DNA from: Saprospiraceae bacterium UBA7328
GTDB lineage: Bacteria > Bacteroidota > Bacteroidia > Chitinophagales > Saprospiraceae
Assembly: GCA_002471345.1 (NCBI GenBank)
Contig: DKPS01000176.1
Coordinates: 1 to 64,000, forward strand
Direction: 5' to 3'
Length of the DNA: 64,000 bases
Both the position numbers and the translations under genes were made by a program. The notes beneath the pieces were generated by a model. That model was not told where the DNA came from, ran no database searches, and was given only the letters and a program-made list of their open reading frames with translations. Each line of letters opens with the position of its first letter. The first letter of the stretch is position 1. Below, piece by piece: positions 53,509 through 62,204 of the stretch.

Positions 53509-54270
53509 ATGCTAATTGATACACATACACATTTATACTTAGAAAAGTTTCATGATGACATTGATGATGTCATGCAAAGAGCTAAAGATTCTGATGTAGG
53601 ATTGATGTTGTTACCTAATATTGATTCTGAAACAATGGATAGCGTATTTGAATTAGCAAATGCATATGAGAGTTGCCTTCCAATGGTAGGTCTGCATCCA
53701 TGTAGCGTAAAAGCTGATTATAAGACTGAATTGGAAAAACTATATGCGTATATCGATAGAGAGAATGTAATTGCTGTGGGTGAAATAGGTATGGACCTCT
53801 ATTGGGACAAGTCTTTTAAATCAGAACAAGTTCGGGCTTTTCATGATCAGATTGATTGGGCTTTAGACAAAGATTTACCTATAGTCATTCATTCAAGGAA
53901 TGCCATGCAAGAGTGTATAGAAATTGTAAAAGATCGCCAAGATGGTAATCTGAGAGGTGTTTTTCATTGTTTTGATCAAGACGAAACATCTGCCTTGGCT
54001 ATTTTGGATTTGGGATTCTATATTGGAATTGGAGGAGTACTAACATTCAAAAAAAGTAAACTTCCAGAGGCAATTCGTGATTTACCATTAGATCGAATAA
54101 TATTAGAAACGGATAGCCCATTTCTAACGCCAAGTCCTCATAGAGGCAAACGAAATGAGAGCTCTTATGTGCAGTTTGTAGCTGAAAAAGCAGCTCAAAT
54201 ATTTGAAAAAGAAATAAAAGAAATAGCAGAAATTACGACCACAAATACAAAAGCGCTCTTTAGACTCTAA
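53509..54270 (+). CDS. TatD-family metal-dependent hydrolase
   Basis: 253 residues from the ATG at 53509 (MLIDTHTHLYLEKF); a TTG 15 bp upstream is less likely. Metal ligands are H6 and H8 in DTHTH, Glu in VGEIGMDLYW, His in VIHSRNA, GVFHCF and Asp in ILETDSPFLTP. Homologs have 3'-5' DNase or D-aminoacyl-tRNA deacylase activity. Gene order gives no specific role. Confidence 0.92.
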   Translation: MLIDTHTHLYLEKFHDDIDDVMQRAKDSDVGLMLLPNIDSETMDSVFELANAYESCLPMVGLHPCSVKADYKTELEKLYAYIDRENVIAVGEIGMDLYWDKSFKSEQVRAFHDQIDWALDKDLPIVIHSRNAMQECIEIVKDRQDGNLRGVFHCFDQDETSALAILDLGFYIGIGGVLTFKKSKLPEAIRDLPLDRIILETDSPFLTPSPHRGKRNESSYVQFVAEKAAQIFEKEIKEIAEITTTNTKALFRL

Positions 54271-54296
54271 AAGTTGAAATCTTTAAATAAAGAATT

Positions 54297-54896
54297 ATGA
54301 AAAAACCACTTGTAAGTCCTTTGGATAGAAATGCAACTGCAGAAGCAGCTAAAATGGCTGATTTTTATCAGGAAACCCTGGGCTTTACGCCAAACAGCCT
54401 TTTTACTATGATGCATAGACCTCGAATAGCTAATGCATTTGTGGAGATGAATCAAGCAGTCATGGAAAATAAAGGAAGAGTGACTAGTGCCCTCAAAAGG
54501 CTTATCGCCTATCTTTCTAGTATGACCACAGGCTGCAGATATTGTGAAGCTCATGCTATCAGAGCTGCAGAAAGATATGGCGCTGAAGAACAAAAAATGG
54601 CACACATCTGGGATTACAAAACTCATTCAATATTTAGTGATGCTGAGCGCGCTGCATTTGATCTGGCCATTGCGGCTTCAACTGTTCCAAATAGCGTTGA
54701 CAATGAAGTTTCAGATAATATGAGAAAGTACTGGGATGAAGGGGAAATCGTCGAAATATTGGGTGTTATTGCTCTATTTGGATATCTGAATAGATGGAAT
54801 GATAGCATGGGCACTCAATTAGAGAAACCTGCTGCAGCAGACGGTGATAAGTTCTTAGGAGAAAATGGTTGGAATATTGGAAAACATGATTATTAA
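54297..54896 (+). CDS. Carboxymuconolactone decarboxylase / AhpD-like family protein
   Basis: 199 residues, all helical. The family active site is TTGCRYCEAHAIRAAERYG (C..C...H). Proteins of this type act as alkylhydroperoxidase-like thiol peroxidases, or as decarboxylases when the Cys are absent; with both Cys present the redox role is more likely. It lies 26 bp after the TatD gene on the same strand. Confidence 0.88.
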   Translation: MKKPLVSPLDRNATAEAAKMADFYQETLGFTPNSLFTMMHRPRIANAFVEMNQAVMENKGRVTSALKRLIAYLSSMTTGCRYCEAHAIRAAERYGAEEQKMAHIWDYKTHSIFSDAERAAFDLAIAASTVPNSVDNEVSDNMRKYWDEGEIVEILGVIALFGYLNRWNDSMGTQLEKPAAADGDKFLGENGWNIGKHDY

Positions 54897-54905
54897 GAAC
54901 GTATT

Positions 54906-55316
54906 CTAATTGAAATCATAGAATTCCAATTGATCTTTAGGGCATAAAACAACACTTGGATTTATATCTTTTGACAGATCACTAGGTGGATTAAAAGTCA
55001 TACTTCTTTGTGTCAGAAAAGTCCGTTCGACTCCATTGATTTCATACGCACTTACTCTTATTGTTTGACCTTTAATTGCAACTAAGGAAACGGATAATAC
55101 CCTGTCACCATCAATGATATATTCTTGTCTGTCTTCTGGGGATGTTAAAACAAATTCTACCTGCAGTGCACTGCCACATTTCTCTCCACTTCTACGCACT
55201 AGATGTCCAGTGAAATTATAGATGTTGAATGTTTTCACATTGATGTCGGATGCTATAGTGCTTGAAACAGAATCTGTGCAATGAGTCAAGAAAATTATAG
55301 CAACTAATAATCCCAT
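54906..55316 (-). CDS. Small putative lipoprotein of unknown function
   Basis: 136 residues with a lipobox-like FLTHC at residues 9-13 after a very short hydrophobic start (MGLLVAIIFLTHC). The mature part is a beta-rich domain with two further Cys (KCGSAL and VVLCPKDQ) that could form a disulfide. No family is recognised. It is convergent to the CMD gene, 9 bp apart. Confidence 0.6.
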   Translation of the reverse strand: MGLLVAIIFLTHCTDSVSSTIASDINVKTFNIYNFTGHLVRRSGEKCGSALQVEFVLTSPEDRQEYIIDGDRVLSVSLVAIKGQTIRVSAYEINGVERTFLTQRSMTFNPPSDLSKDINPSVVLCPKDQLEFYDFN

Positions 55317-55851
55317 GGTTTTAAAAAAGTCAATTTGAACTTAGTGATCATCTATAACTTTTTTCTTTGTATTCAATTTGTGATATCCAAGATATGATTT
55401 ATAATCTTGAGTGTTCCTAACCATTTTTTTTCTTTGGTGAAAACACATTAATCCTTATTCAAAAAACTAAACATCATGAATTAGATAAAGCATTCATGGT
55501 GTAGTTCTTTTCATAGGAAATTCAATCAATGGATATCTGAGCCATTTGCTGATTAGGGCTTTATTTTATCTACAGCTGATTTAGTTGAAGATGGAATAAT
55601 GGACTATATGTCTACTCATGAGGTGAATATTTTGGCATTATATAAACCGGATAGAGGGTTCTGGGAATGTATCTATCGCTCTATTGTGACAAGATATCTA
55701 TTGTTTCATAACAGATTACCATTATTGGTATTTTCATGATGTCTAAAAAGTCTCTGACACGATTTGCATATTCCCTTTACAATATCAGAGGTTTACCTCC
55801 CTAGTATTATAAATCTTTTTCTATTTTGTCAGAGTACATAAAAGTATTCTT
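55317..55851. other. Intergenic region with a gene remnant
   Basis: 535 bp. The right part (55506-55739) holds a decayed universal stress protein fragment (separate entry). The left 190 bp are AT-rich without features. The last 110 bp before the next gene are presumably its promoter; no clear consensus is seen. Confidence 0.5.
55506..55739 (+). pseudogene. Remnant of a universal stress protein (UspA) gene, C-terminal part
   Basis: In one frame ending at TGA 55737-55739, the translation after a TAG at 55554 reads GFILSTADLVEDGIMDYMST, then HEVNILALYKPDRGFWECIY, then RSIVTRYLLFHNRLPLLVFS. This matches the end of Bacteroidota Usp domains (GI..F....DLLAM......FF...F..S.T......PLLV). The same frame upstream of the TAG still reads KFNQWISEPFAD, also Usp-like. 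No start and no ATP-binding N-terminal part is recognisable, so it is a decayed fragment. Confidence 0.6.
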
Positions 55852-56769
55852 ATGAAAAGAAGATCATTCATAACTCACAGTGCAGCGATTCCTGCTGGAG
55901 TTTCTTTGGGACTAGGTTTAAATAAGAAGATGGCGGATGAAGACCTAAAAAGTTACCCTTATAGATTAAAATATGCTCCTCACTTGGGAATGTTTAAACA
56001 TCATGCAGGAGATGATCCGATAGATCAATTGAATTTCATGGCCGATATGGGGTTTAGAGCTTTTGAGGATAATGGAATGAAAGGGAGAGAAGTCGCACTT
56101 CAGGAGAAAATGGCCAGGACAATGGCAAGTAGGAATATGGAAATGGGCGTTTTCGTTGCACATAAAATTTATTGGAGACAACCCACTCTTGCTAAAGGCG
56201 ATAAAGATTCAAGAGCAGAATTTCTGACTCAAATTAAAGAATCAGTAGATGTGGCTAAAAGAGTAAATGCACGTTGGATGACTGTGGTTCCAGGGCATTT
56301 AGACTTAAGACAAGATATGGGTTACCAAACAACTCATGTCATTGAGACATTAAAGCGAGCAACTGAAATATTAGAACCTCACAATCTTACAATCGTACTT
56401 GAACCACTCAATTTTAGAGATCACCCAGGACTATTTTTAACCAAAGCTGCACAGGCTTATGAAGTTTGTAAATCAGTAAATAGTCCTTCTTGTAAAATAC
56501 TTTTTGATATTTATCATCAGCAAATCCATGAAGGCAATATTATTCCTAATATTGAAAAGTGCTGGGATGAAATAGGTTATTTTCAAATAGGTGATAACCC
56601 AGGACGAAAGGAACCGACTACTGGTGAAATTAACTATCCTAATGTCTTCAAGTTTATTGATGAACAAGGTTATGATGGAATTTTGGGAATGGAACATGGT
56701 AATTTTAATGAAGGCAAAGAAGGAGAATCAGCAGTAATGAAAGCTTATCAAAGTGTGGATCAGTTTTGA
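55852..56769 (+). CDS. Exported hydroxypyruvate isomerase-like TIM-barrel protein
   Basis: 305 residues. The N-terminus KRRSFITHSAAIPAGVSLGL is Tat-like. The barrel shows LKYAPHLGMFKHHAG, a Glu/His set in IVLEPLNFRDHPGLFL, ILFDIYHQQIHEGN, YFQIGDNPGRKEP and ILGMEHGN, which fit hydroxypyruvate isomerase/xylose isomerase-like enzymes with a metal bound by two Glu, Asp and His. It probably acts on an unusual sugar. It is 9 bp ahead of the Nramp-like gene and co-transcribed with it. Confidence 0.85.
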   Translation: MKRRSFITHSAAIPAGVSLGLGLNKKMADEDLKSYPYRLKYAPHLGMFKHHAGDDPIDQLNFMADMGFRAFEDNGMKGREVALQEKMARTMASRNMEMGVFVAHKIYWRQPTLAKGDKDSRAEFLTQIKESVDVAKRVNARWMTVVPGHLDLRQDMGYQTTHVIETLKRATEILEPHNLTIVLEPLNFRDHPGLFLTKAAQAYEVCKSVNSPSCKILFDIYHQQIHEGNIIPNIEKCWDEIGYFQIGDNPGRKEPTTGEINYPNVFKFIDEQGYDGILGMEHGNFNEGKEGESAVMKAYQSVDQF

Positions 56770-56778
56770 TTATTGAAT

Positions 56779-58377
56779 ATGGCATTATCTAATAAGAAAT
56801 ACTTCAAGAATAGTGGCCCCGGATGGATTCAAGCGGCGGTTACTTTAGGTGGGGGTACTCTAGTCAGTTCACTTTATTTGGGTGTGATAGGCGGGTATGA
56901 CTTTCTTTGGTTACAACCATTAGCCATGCTATGTGGTATAATCATGTTAGGTGCTCTGAATTATATCACACTTAGTCAGGATGAACCAAAAAAAAACCGA
57001 CCTTTCATCCTTGCTAAAAACCATGTTTCCAACACTCTTGCATGGGGATGGCTTGTAGGTGCTGTAGTAGCCAATATTGTTTTTTGTGCCTCTCAGTTTG
57101 CTCTTGGCACTGATGCCATTCAAGGTAATCTTGGATGGGATGTTTCTAGTCCTTATATCATTACGTTCATTTTGTTTATAGTTGCTTTGGTCTTAATCTG
57201 GTTATTTTCCGCGGAAGGAAAATTATCAGAATGGGTAAATAATGTTATCAAGGTATTAGTCGCTACGGTTGTTATTTCATTTATGATCGTAGTAGTTGTT
57301 TTAGGTATGAAAGGAGGCATAGAGTGGGGCGCTTTTTTCAAAGGGTGGATACCTGATTTCTCATTGCTTTTTAATCCATCTGAAAGTTATTCTTCTTTTA
57401 TTGCCGACACCGGTGCATATTCTGATTTTTGGAAAGGTTATATAGCTGATAATCAACGGAATATAATAATTGGAGCATTTGGGACAGCGGTAGGAATAAA
57501 TATGACATTCCTCCTGCCATATGCTTTAATGAAAAAAAATTGGAAGAGATCCGATCGGAAGTGGTCGCAGTATGATTTAATGTTTGGGTTATTTATTCCA
57601 TTTGTTTTAGGTGCTACTTGCCTTGTATTATCCACAGCTACACAGTTCCACGCAAAGAAAAATGCAGTAATAAGTGAAAAAGCATACAATGATGTTCTAG
57701 ATAAAAGACTCGAAGCAGAGCATGGAGAATATATTCATCAAAATAGCAAAGAGTACCTTGATGAATTGCGAAATAATGTAGGATTGGCAGATAAAAACCT
57801 AAGCATCATGTTAGCAAAAAGAAGTGCTACAGAATTGGCAACAGCTCTTGAGCCTTTTCTGGGAAAGCATGTTCAGCTCATTTTTGGTATTGGAATTTTA
57901 GCAATGGCGATTAGCACGATGCTAATTCATATGATGATCAATGGATACGCTTTAAGCGAAGCATTTGGCCATTATGGAAGTAGAAAGTGGTTTCTGATTG
58001 GAGCTACTATTCCGGCTCTAAGTGGATTGTTTTCACCTTTCATCTGGGCAGGAAGTGTAAAGGCGGCGATAGTAGTTCCTGCATCGGTCATTGCCACCAT
58101 GTTTTTACCTATTGCTTATTTGATATTCATATTATTGATGAATTCTAAAAAAGCTATGAATGATCAAATGGTGAGAAGAAGATTACTTTGGAACGTTCTT
58201 ATGATTTTTGCTACAGGGATAGCCTCATTTGCCTCAGTATGGGCTCTCATCGGAAAAATAAACAGTGCTAATCCTTATGAGAATATGTTAGGGTTAGTTG
58301 GATTAATAGCTTTAAGTACATTACTCGTTTTTGGACTTTATCAATTTTGGCAAAAAGAGAGAAAAGTGTTGTCATGA
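56779..58377 (+). CDS. Nramp-like transporter lacking the metal-binding motifs
   Basis: 532 residues from the ATG at 56779, with about 11-12 membrane helices. The first helix reads GPGWIQAAVTL-G24-G-G-T27, aligning without gaps to the Nramp GP.........DPGN motif, so the Asp and Asn metal ligands are Gly and Thr. The helix-6 MPH.N motif is likewise replaced (AVGINMTFLLPY). An extra extracytoplasmic insert (about residues 290-350) is hydrophilic. Transport of a classic Mn/Fe substrate is therefore doubtful; position between sugar enzymes suggests an organic substrate (inference). It overlaps the next gene by 4 bp. Confidence 0.8.
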   Translation: MALSNKKYFKNSGPGWIQAAVTLGGGTLVSSLYLGVIGGYDFLWLQPLAMLCGIIMLGALNYITLSQDEPKKNRPFILAKNHVSNTLAWGWLVGAVVANIVFCASQFALGTDAIQGNLGWDVSSPYIITFILFIVALVLIWLFSAEGKLSEWVNNVIKVLVATVVISFMIVVVVLGMKGGIEWGAFFKGWIPDFSLLFNPSESYSSFIADTGAYSDFWKGYIADNQRNIIIGAFGTAVGINMTFLLPYALMKKNWKRSDRKWSQYDLMFGLFIPFVLGATCLVLSTATQFHAKKNAVISEKAYNDVLDKRLEAEHGEYIHQNSKEYLDELRNNVGLADKNLSIMLAKRSATELATALEPFLGKHVQLIFGIGILAMAISTMLIHMMINGYALSEAFGHYGSRKWFLIGATIPALSGLFSPFIWAGSVKAAIVVPASVIATMFLPIAYLIFILLMNSKKAMNDQMVRRRLLWNVLMIFATGIASFASVWALIGKINSANPYENMLGLVGLIALSTLLVFGLYQFWQKERKVLS

Positions 58378-59417
58378 TTGGTTTTGGTATTATAGGAGGA
58401 GGTATGATTTCAAGGTTTCACGCAGAGGCTATAAAAGCAATTCCTAATGCAAAATTAATTGGAATTTATGGCAGAAATGAAGTAAAAACAAAAGCTATTG
58501 CCACTGAATATCAATGTAATTATCACTCTAGTATAGAGGGCCTCTTAAGTGACTCATCAATTACCGCAGTATCAATAGCAACTCCTTCTGGAGCGCATTT
58601 GAGCGGATGTTTAGCTGCTGCCAGAGCAGGCAAACATGTCATATGTGAAAAACCCTTGGAAATCAATACGGATAGAATCAATCAAATTGTAAAAGTCTGC
58701 GAGGACGAAAATGTAATTCTTTCTGGAATTTTTAATCGACGCTTCAATTCTGCTGTTGTTGCTTTAAAAAAGGCAATTGATCAAGGTAGGTTTGGAAAAA
58801 TTGCACTTTGTAGTGCCTATATTAAATGGTATCGTGATCAGGCATATTATGATGGCGGTGCATGGAGAGGTACTTGGGAATTAGATGGTGGAGGAGCACT
58901 CATGAACCAATCTATACATACCATAGATCTGTTGCAATATCTTGCTGGTCCAATTGCTAAATTAACAGGATCTGTAGGATGCATCACTCATGAAAATATA
59001 GAAGTAGAAGATAATGCGGTTGTATTACTACAATTTAAAAATGGCGCAAAAGGTGTTATAGAAGCCTCTACTTCCTGTTGGTCAGAGAATGGACATCCTG
59101 CAGAAATTCATATTTGTGGAAGCGAAGGTTCAGTATTTTTAAAAGATGATAAATTCAGTGTTTGGGAATTTGAAAATGAACTTCAAGAAGATCAAATCAT
59201 CAAATCCACTTTGATGGATAAAGGTGATGCTGGTCTAGGTGCAAATAATCCAGGGGCTATCAATGTTGATGGCCATATTCAAAATCTAAAGGACTTTATC
59301 CACGCAATAAAAAATAAATCAAAACCTACCATATCAGGGCGTGAAGCAGCGAAATCTGTCCAAATAATTAATGCAATTTATCAGAGTGATGAAACTGAAA
59401 AATGGGTAGAACTGTAA
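58374..59417 (+). CDS. Gfo/Idh/MocA-family NAD(P)-dependent sugar dehydrogenase
   Basis: 347 residues from the ATG at 58374, which overlaps the transporter stop (ATGA); an upstream in-frame ATG at 58347 would place extra basic residues before the nucleotide-binding strand. Motifs are IGFGIIGGGMISRFHAEAI (Rossmann loop), VSIATPSGAHLSGC, the family Lys in GKHVICEKPLEIN, and GGGALMNQSIHTIDLLQYL (catalytic His/Asp region). It oxidises or epimerises a sugar or inositol with NAD(P). It forms a unit with the isomerase-like and Nramp-like genes. Its last 37 bp overlap the end of the convergent gene. Confidence 0.9.
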   Translation: MIGFGIIGGGMISRFHAEAIKAIPNAKLIGIYGRNEVKTKAIATEYQCNYHSSIEGLLSDSSITAVSIATPSGAHLSGCLAAARAGKHVICEKPLEINTDRINQIVKVCEDENVILSGIFNRRFNSAVVALKKAIDQGRFGKIALCSAYIKWYRDQAYYDGGAWRGTWELDGGGALMNQSIHTIDLLQYLAGPIAKLTGSVGCITHENIEVEDNAVVLLQFKNGAKGVIEASTSCWSENGHPAEIHICGSEGSVFLKDDKFSVWEFENELQEDQIIKSTLMDKGDAGLGANNPGAINVDGHIQNLKDFIHAIKNKSKPTISGREAAKSVQIINAIYQSDETEKWVEL

Positions 59418-61690
59418 TTTTTTAATTCTTCTATCTGCTTTTGCATTTCTAACATGAGTTCTTTTAACTCATTAATTTCTTCTTTTTGGTTATTGATGAT
59501 GGTCTGTTGCTCCTGTATAGCTTTAGTGTTTAAAAAGGTGAGTTGAGTATAGTTTAGACCAAGTAATGACTCATGCTTTGGACTATTCTCAGAAAGTTGA
59601 TCAGCCGCATTTACTTTGAATTCTTTAACTAATGCAGGAAAAACATTTTGAACATCTTGTGCAATCAATCCTACTGTAGATACATCTGATCCTATGTATT
59701 CGAATTGTTTAACTTTTAATGCCATCATTTGATTCAATACATCAGGTTGTGTTCTTATATTCTTTTTGGCACGTTTATCGGAAATTGCTCCAAAACTCAG
59801 TGTATTACCATCTAAGAATGAAAAGTTGTTGTTACTATTTAATTTGAATAAAAGATTATTAGTGCCACTTTGTGCGCCAAGTAACCATTTGTTATTTCCA
59901 TTTTCCAAGAATAGTTGGAAACTGTCATTGTCTTTCTCAGTTATATGAACTTCAAGTTGAGGGTTAGATGTGTTGAAGCCTACATTATTGCCATAAATTA
60001 ACAAGTCAGTACCAATAGTACTCAATGTCGCAATAGCCCCTCCATTATCAAATACTCCTAGACCTAGACCAACATCATTATAAGTGGTCAAAACTCCATT
60101 AGCCGATATTAGGGTATTAAAATTATTAAAACTCCATTCACCTTGAGCTGGATGAATTCTAACATTACTTTCTCGAAAATCTCCATTAATTTCGCCATTT
60201 CCATAGATCATTCCATCACCAGTAGTAGTATGAAAATGGAGATTATCGGGCTGAAGATGGGCAGTATTATCTCCTTCTATTATTTCTAATAGAGCATCTG
60301 TTAATCTTGTCTCTAGTCCTGATCCTGAGAAAATTTCAAAACCATTTCTTCTATAACTTGCTGACCCCAAAGAAGGAGTAAATCCAATAGGATCAAACCT
60401 TAGTTTTTCTGTATCAAATGTAACTTCTGTGCCTTCTATTCCATTGATTCTGAAAGTGTTGCTATTCATTCCAATATAAGTTTTGGAAGCTGTAGGATTT
60501 CCAAAAATAACTTCTCCAGTATCATAGAAGATGTTGTTTCCAGATAACTGCCAAAGGGCAGCACTCCCTGTTAATAATGGAGAAAGATCTACTAACCTGA
60601 CTTGTGAGGTTTCCTCTATTCTTAAGTTGTTCTCAGAGAGTGTCACATTGGTAATTAACTCATTAGTTGGGTCTGAATCTGCGTCAATGACGTTATCGGG
60701 CAATGTGATAGTGTTGCCTGCAGAGATGGACAATTGATCACCGCTAATACTCAAATTTTGGTCATCAGTAAGATCTCCGTTTACACTTAATGGATTTCCT
60801 GAAGTACCATCACCTGAAATGCTGCCGTCAGATTCAACAACTTGAGTTCCCCAATTATCTTCAGCCCCACTAGGAACAGGTAGGTTCATAGTATTACCAC
60901 CAGAGATAGATAATTGATTTCCGATTACAGTGAGGGATTGATCATCAGTTAGATCACCTTCTACACTGAGTGGGTCCCCTGCAGTACCATCACCTGAAAT
61001 ACTATTATCAGATTCAACAACTTGAGTTCCCCAATTATCTTCAGTCCCATTAGGAACGGGTAGATCTACAGTATTGCCTCCAGAAATGGACAATTGATTC
61101 CCATTGATACTGAGGTTTTGAATTTCATTTGTTGGATCTGCATCAGAATCATTCACTTGATCAGTTAGCTCAACGCTATTTCCACCTGAAATACTTAAAG
61201 TATTTCCTGACAACTCTAAATCCTGAATTTCATTGGTAGGATCGCTGTCTTCGTCAGAATTATTTCCTCCTCCTGTGGCAGCGCTTCCGGCATGAATAGC
61301 ATATGGTACAGACAGCAACTGACTTGTACCCATTCTTTCATAGTTGGTACCATTATTTATATTCATATCAACTCTTAAGAAATGAGCTGATGTCGACCAA
61401 TCTACATTGCTAAAGTCATCATTTGTAGCGCCACCACCTACTATTAGACTAAACACTCCTTGCGGTGAAGTGGATACATTTTGATGTGTCTCTAAGTATA
61501 CTACGTTGCCATTTGATGATCCTTCAACTAATGCAATTCTGAGAGAAATAAAATCATCACTGATCACTTTGTTTTCTGCATCTCTTGCGACTCCTTGATA
61601 GTTAAAGCCCTGTGGGACTTGACTATAGATAGAATATGTAAAGAAAGTGAGGAGTATACTGATGAATATTTTCATTTTTGAGGATTTCAT
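59381..61690 (-). CDS. Secreted tail-fibre-like protein with peptidase S74 C-terminal domain
   Basis: 769 residues with a signal peptide (to VPQGFNYQG; start could also be the Met 15 bp later). The N-terminal domain (GFNYQGVARDAENKVI ... SVPYAIHAGSA) is common in Bacteroidota surface proteins. It is followed by low-complexity repeats with the unit LSISGGNT(V)xLP and DNWGTQVVESD, then beta-rich spacers. The C-terminus has the S74 intramolecular chaperone signature, SDKRAKKNIRTQ ... LKVKQFEYIG ... VGLIAQDVQNVFP, and a coiled coil (NQKEEINELKELMLEMQKQI). Such domains trimerise fibres and may self-cleave. It is not a phage gene here; nothing else phage-like is near. Confidence 0.87.
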   Translation of the reverse strand: MKSSKMKIFISILLTFFTYSIYSQVPQGFNYQGVARDAENKVISDDFISLRIALVEGSSNGNVVYLETHQNVSTSPQGVFSLIVGGGATNDDFSNVDWSTSAHFLRVDMNINNGTNYERMGTSQLLSVPYAIHAGSAATGGGNNSDEDSDPTNEIQDLELSGNTLSISGGNSVELTDQVNDSDADPTNEIQNLSINGNQLSISGGNTVDLPVPNGTEDNWGTQVVESDNSISGDGTAGDPLSVEGDLTDDQSLTVIGNQLSISGGNTMNLPVPSGAEDNWGTQVVESDGSISGDGTSGNPLSVNGDLTDDQNLSISGDQLSISAGNTITLPDNVIDADSDPTNELITNVTLSENNLRIEETSQVRLVDLSPLLTGSAALWQLSGNNIFYDTGEVIFGNPTASKTYIGMNSNTFRINGIEGTEVTFDTEKLRFDPIGFTPSLGSASYRRNGFEIFSGSGLETRLTDALLEIIEGDNTAHLQPDNLHFHTTTGDGMIYGNGEINGDFRESNVRIHPAQGEWSFNNFNTLISANGVLTTYNDVGLGLGVFDNGGAIATLSTIGTDLLIYGNNVGFNTSNPQLEVHITEKDNDSFQLFLENGNNKWLLGAQSGTNNLLFKLNSNNNFSFLDGNTLSFGAISDKRAKKNIRTQPDVLNQMMALKVKQFEYIGSDVSTVGLIAQDVQNVFPALVKEFKVNAADQLSENSPKHESLLGLNYTQLTFLNTKAIQEQQTIINNQKEEINELKELMLEMQKQIEELKNYSSTHFSVSSL
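60721..61080. repeat. Two 180-bp tandem in-frame repeats in the tail-fibre-like gene
   Basis: The segments at 60721-60900 and 60901-61080 are about 180 bp apart in register and highly similar (for example the shared cttgagttccccaattatct). Each encodes 60 residues with DNWGTQVVESD. Further, weaker copies extend to about 61250. Repeat-number variation by slippage or recombination is likely. Confidence 0.75.
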
Positions 61691-61728
61691 TATTTATAGT
61701 TTTGGTTTCAAGAAAACAATGTGGTAGG

Positions 61729-62204
61729 CTAATTTTTTATCACACTGAATGATTCAAATCTGTTTTGAGCATTTGTAATTCTTATGAAATATTGACCTTG
61801 AGGGAGATCTGACATTTTCACTTTTGTTAAAGTTTCTATTTTGAAATCGGTTAGTCTTTGACCAATGGCATTAAAAAGAGAACCACTTAATCTATCCAGT
61901 TTTCCTTCAAATTCTAATAAAGCAAATCAGAGGTTGGGTTTGGATACATCTTAAATGAGCTAATCTCTTCTAAATCTTCGACTGCAGAAATTACATCTAG
62001 ATAAGACTGATGAAATCCCTCTGAAAGAACCTTGTCGTTACTTCTGAAGTAAGATATTGATGTCTCACCAACAGTGAAGCTGAGTTTGTTTGTAGGTGTA
62101 CTAAATTCACCACCTAAAGAGGAGATTACTTCAGAAGAGATATTTTGAGCATTTGAATAGAGTGCAAAACAGCACAATAGAAGTAAGGTGAAGATTATTT
62201 TCAT
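61729..62204 (-). pseudogene. Small T9SS substrate gene disrupted by a frameshift
   Basis: The frame starts at 62204 with a signal peptide (MKIIFTLLLLCCFALYSNAQ) and a domain common in T9SS substrates (SLGGEFSTPTNKLSFTVGET), and reaches the sorting-domain motif FKMYPNPTSDLLY before a TAG at 61914-61916. In the neighbouring frame the sorting domain continues without a break: LEFEGKLDRLSGSLFNAIGQ, LTDFKIETLTKVKMSDLPQG and a C-terminal strand FESFSVIKN, ending at TAG 61729-61731. A single added base near 61915-61920 restores an intact gene of about 158 residues. It is either a fresh deletion or an assembly error. It lies directly upstream of the tail-fibre-like gene on the same strand. Confidence 0.8.

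Noticed and set aside
59381..61690. Prophage origin of the tail-fibre-like S74 protein
   Set aside because: It has a bacterial signal peptide and Bacteroidota-type N-terminal domain, and no phage structural, lysis or integrase gene is near.
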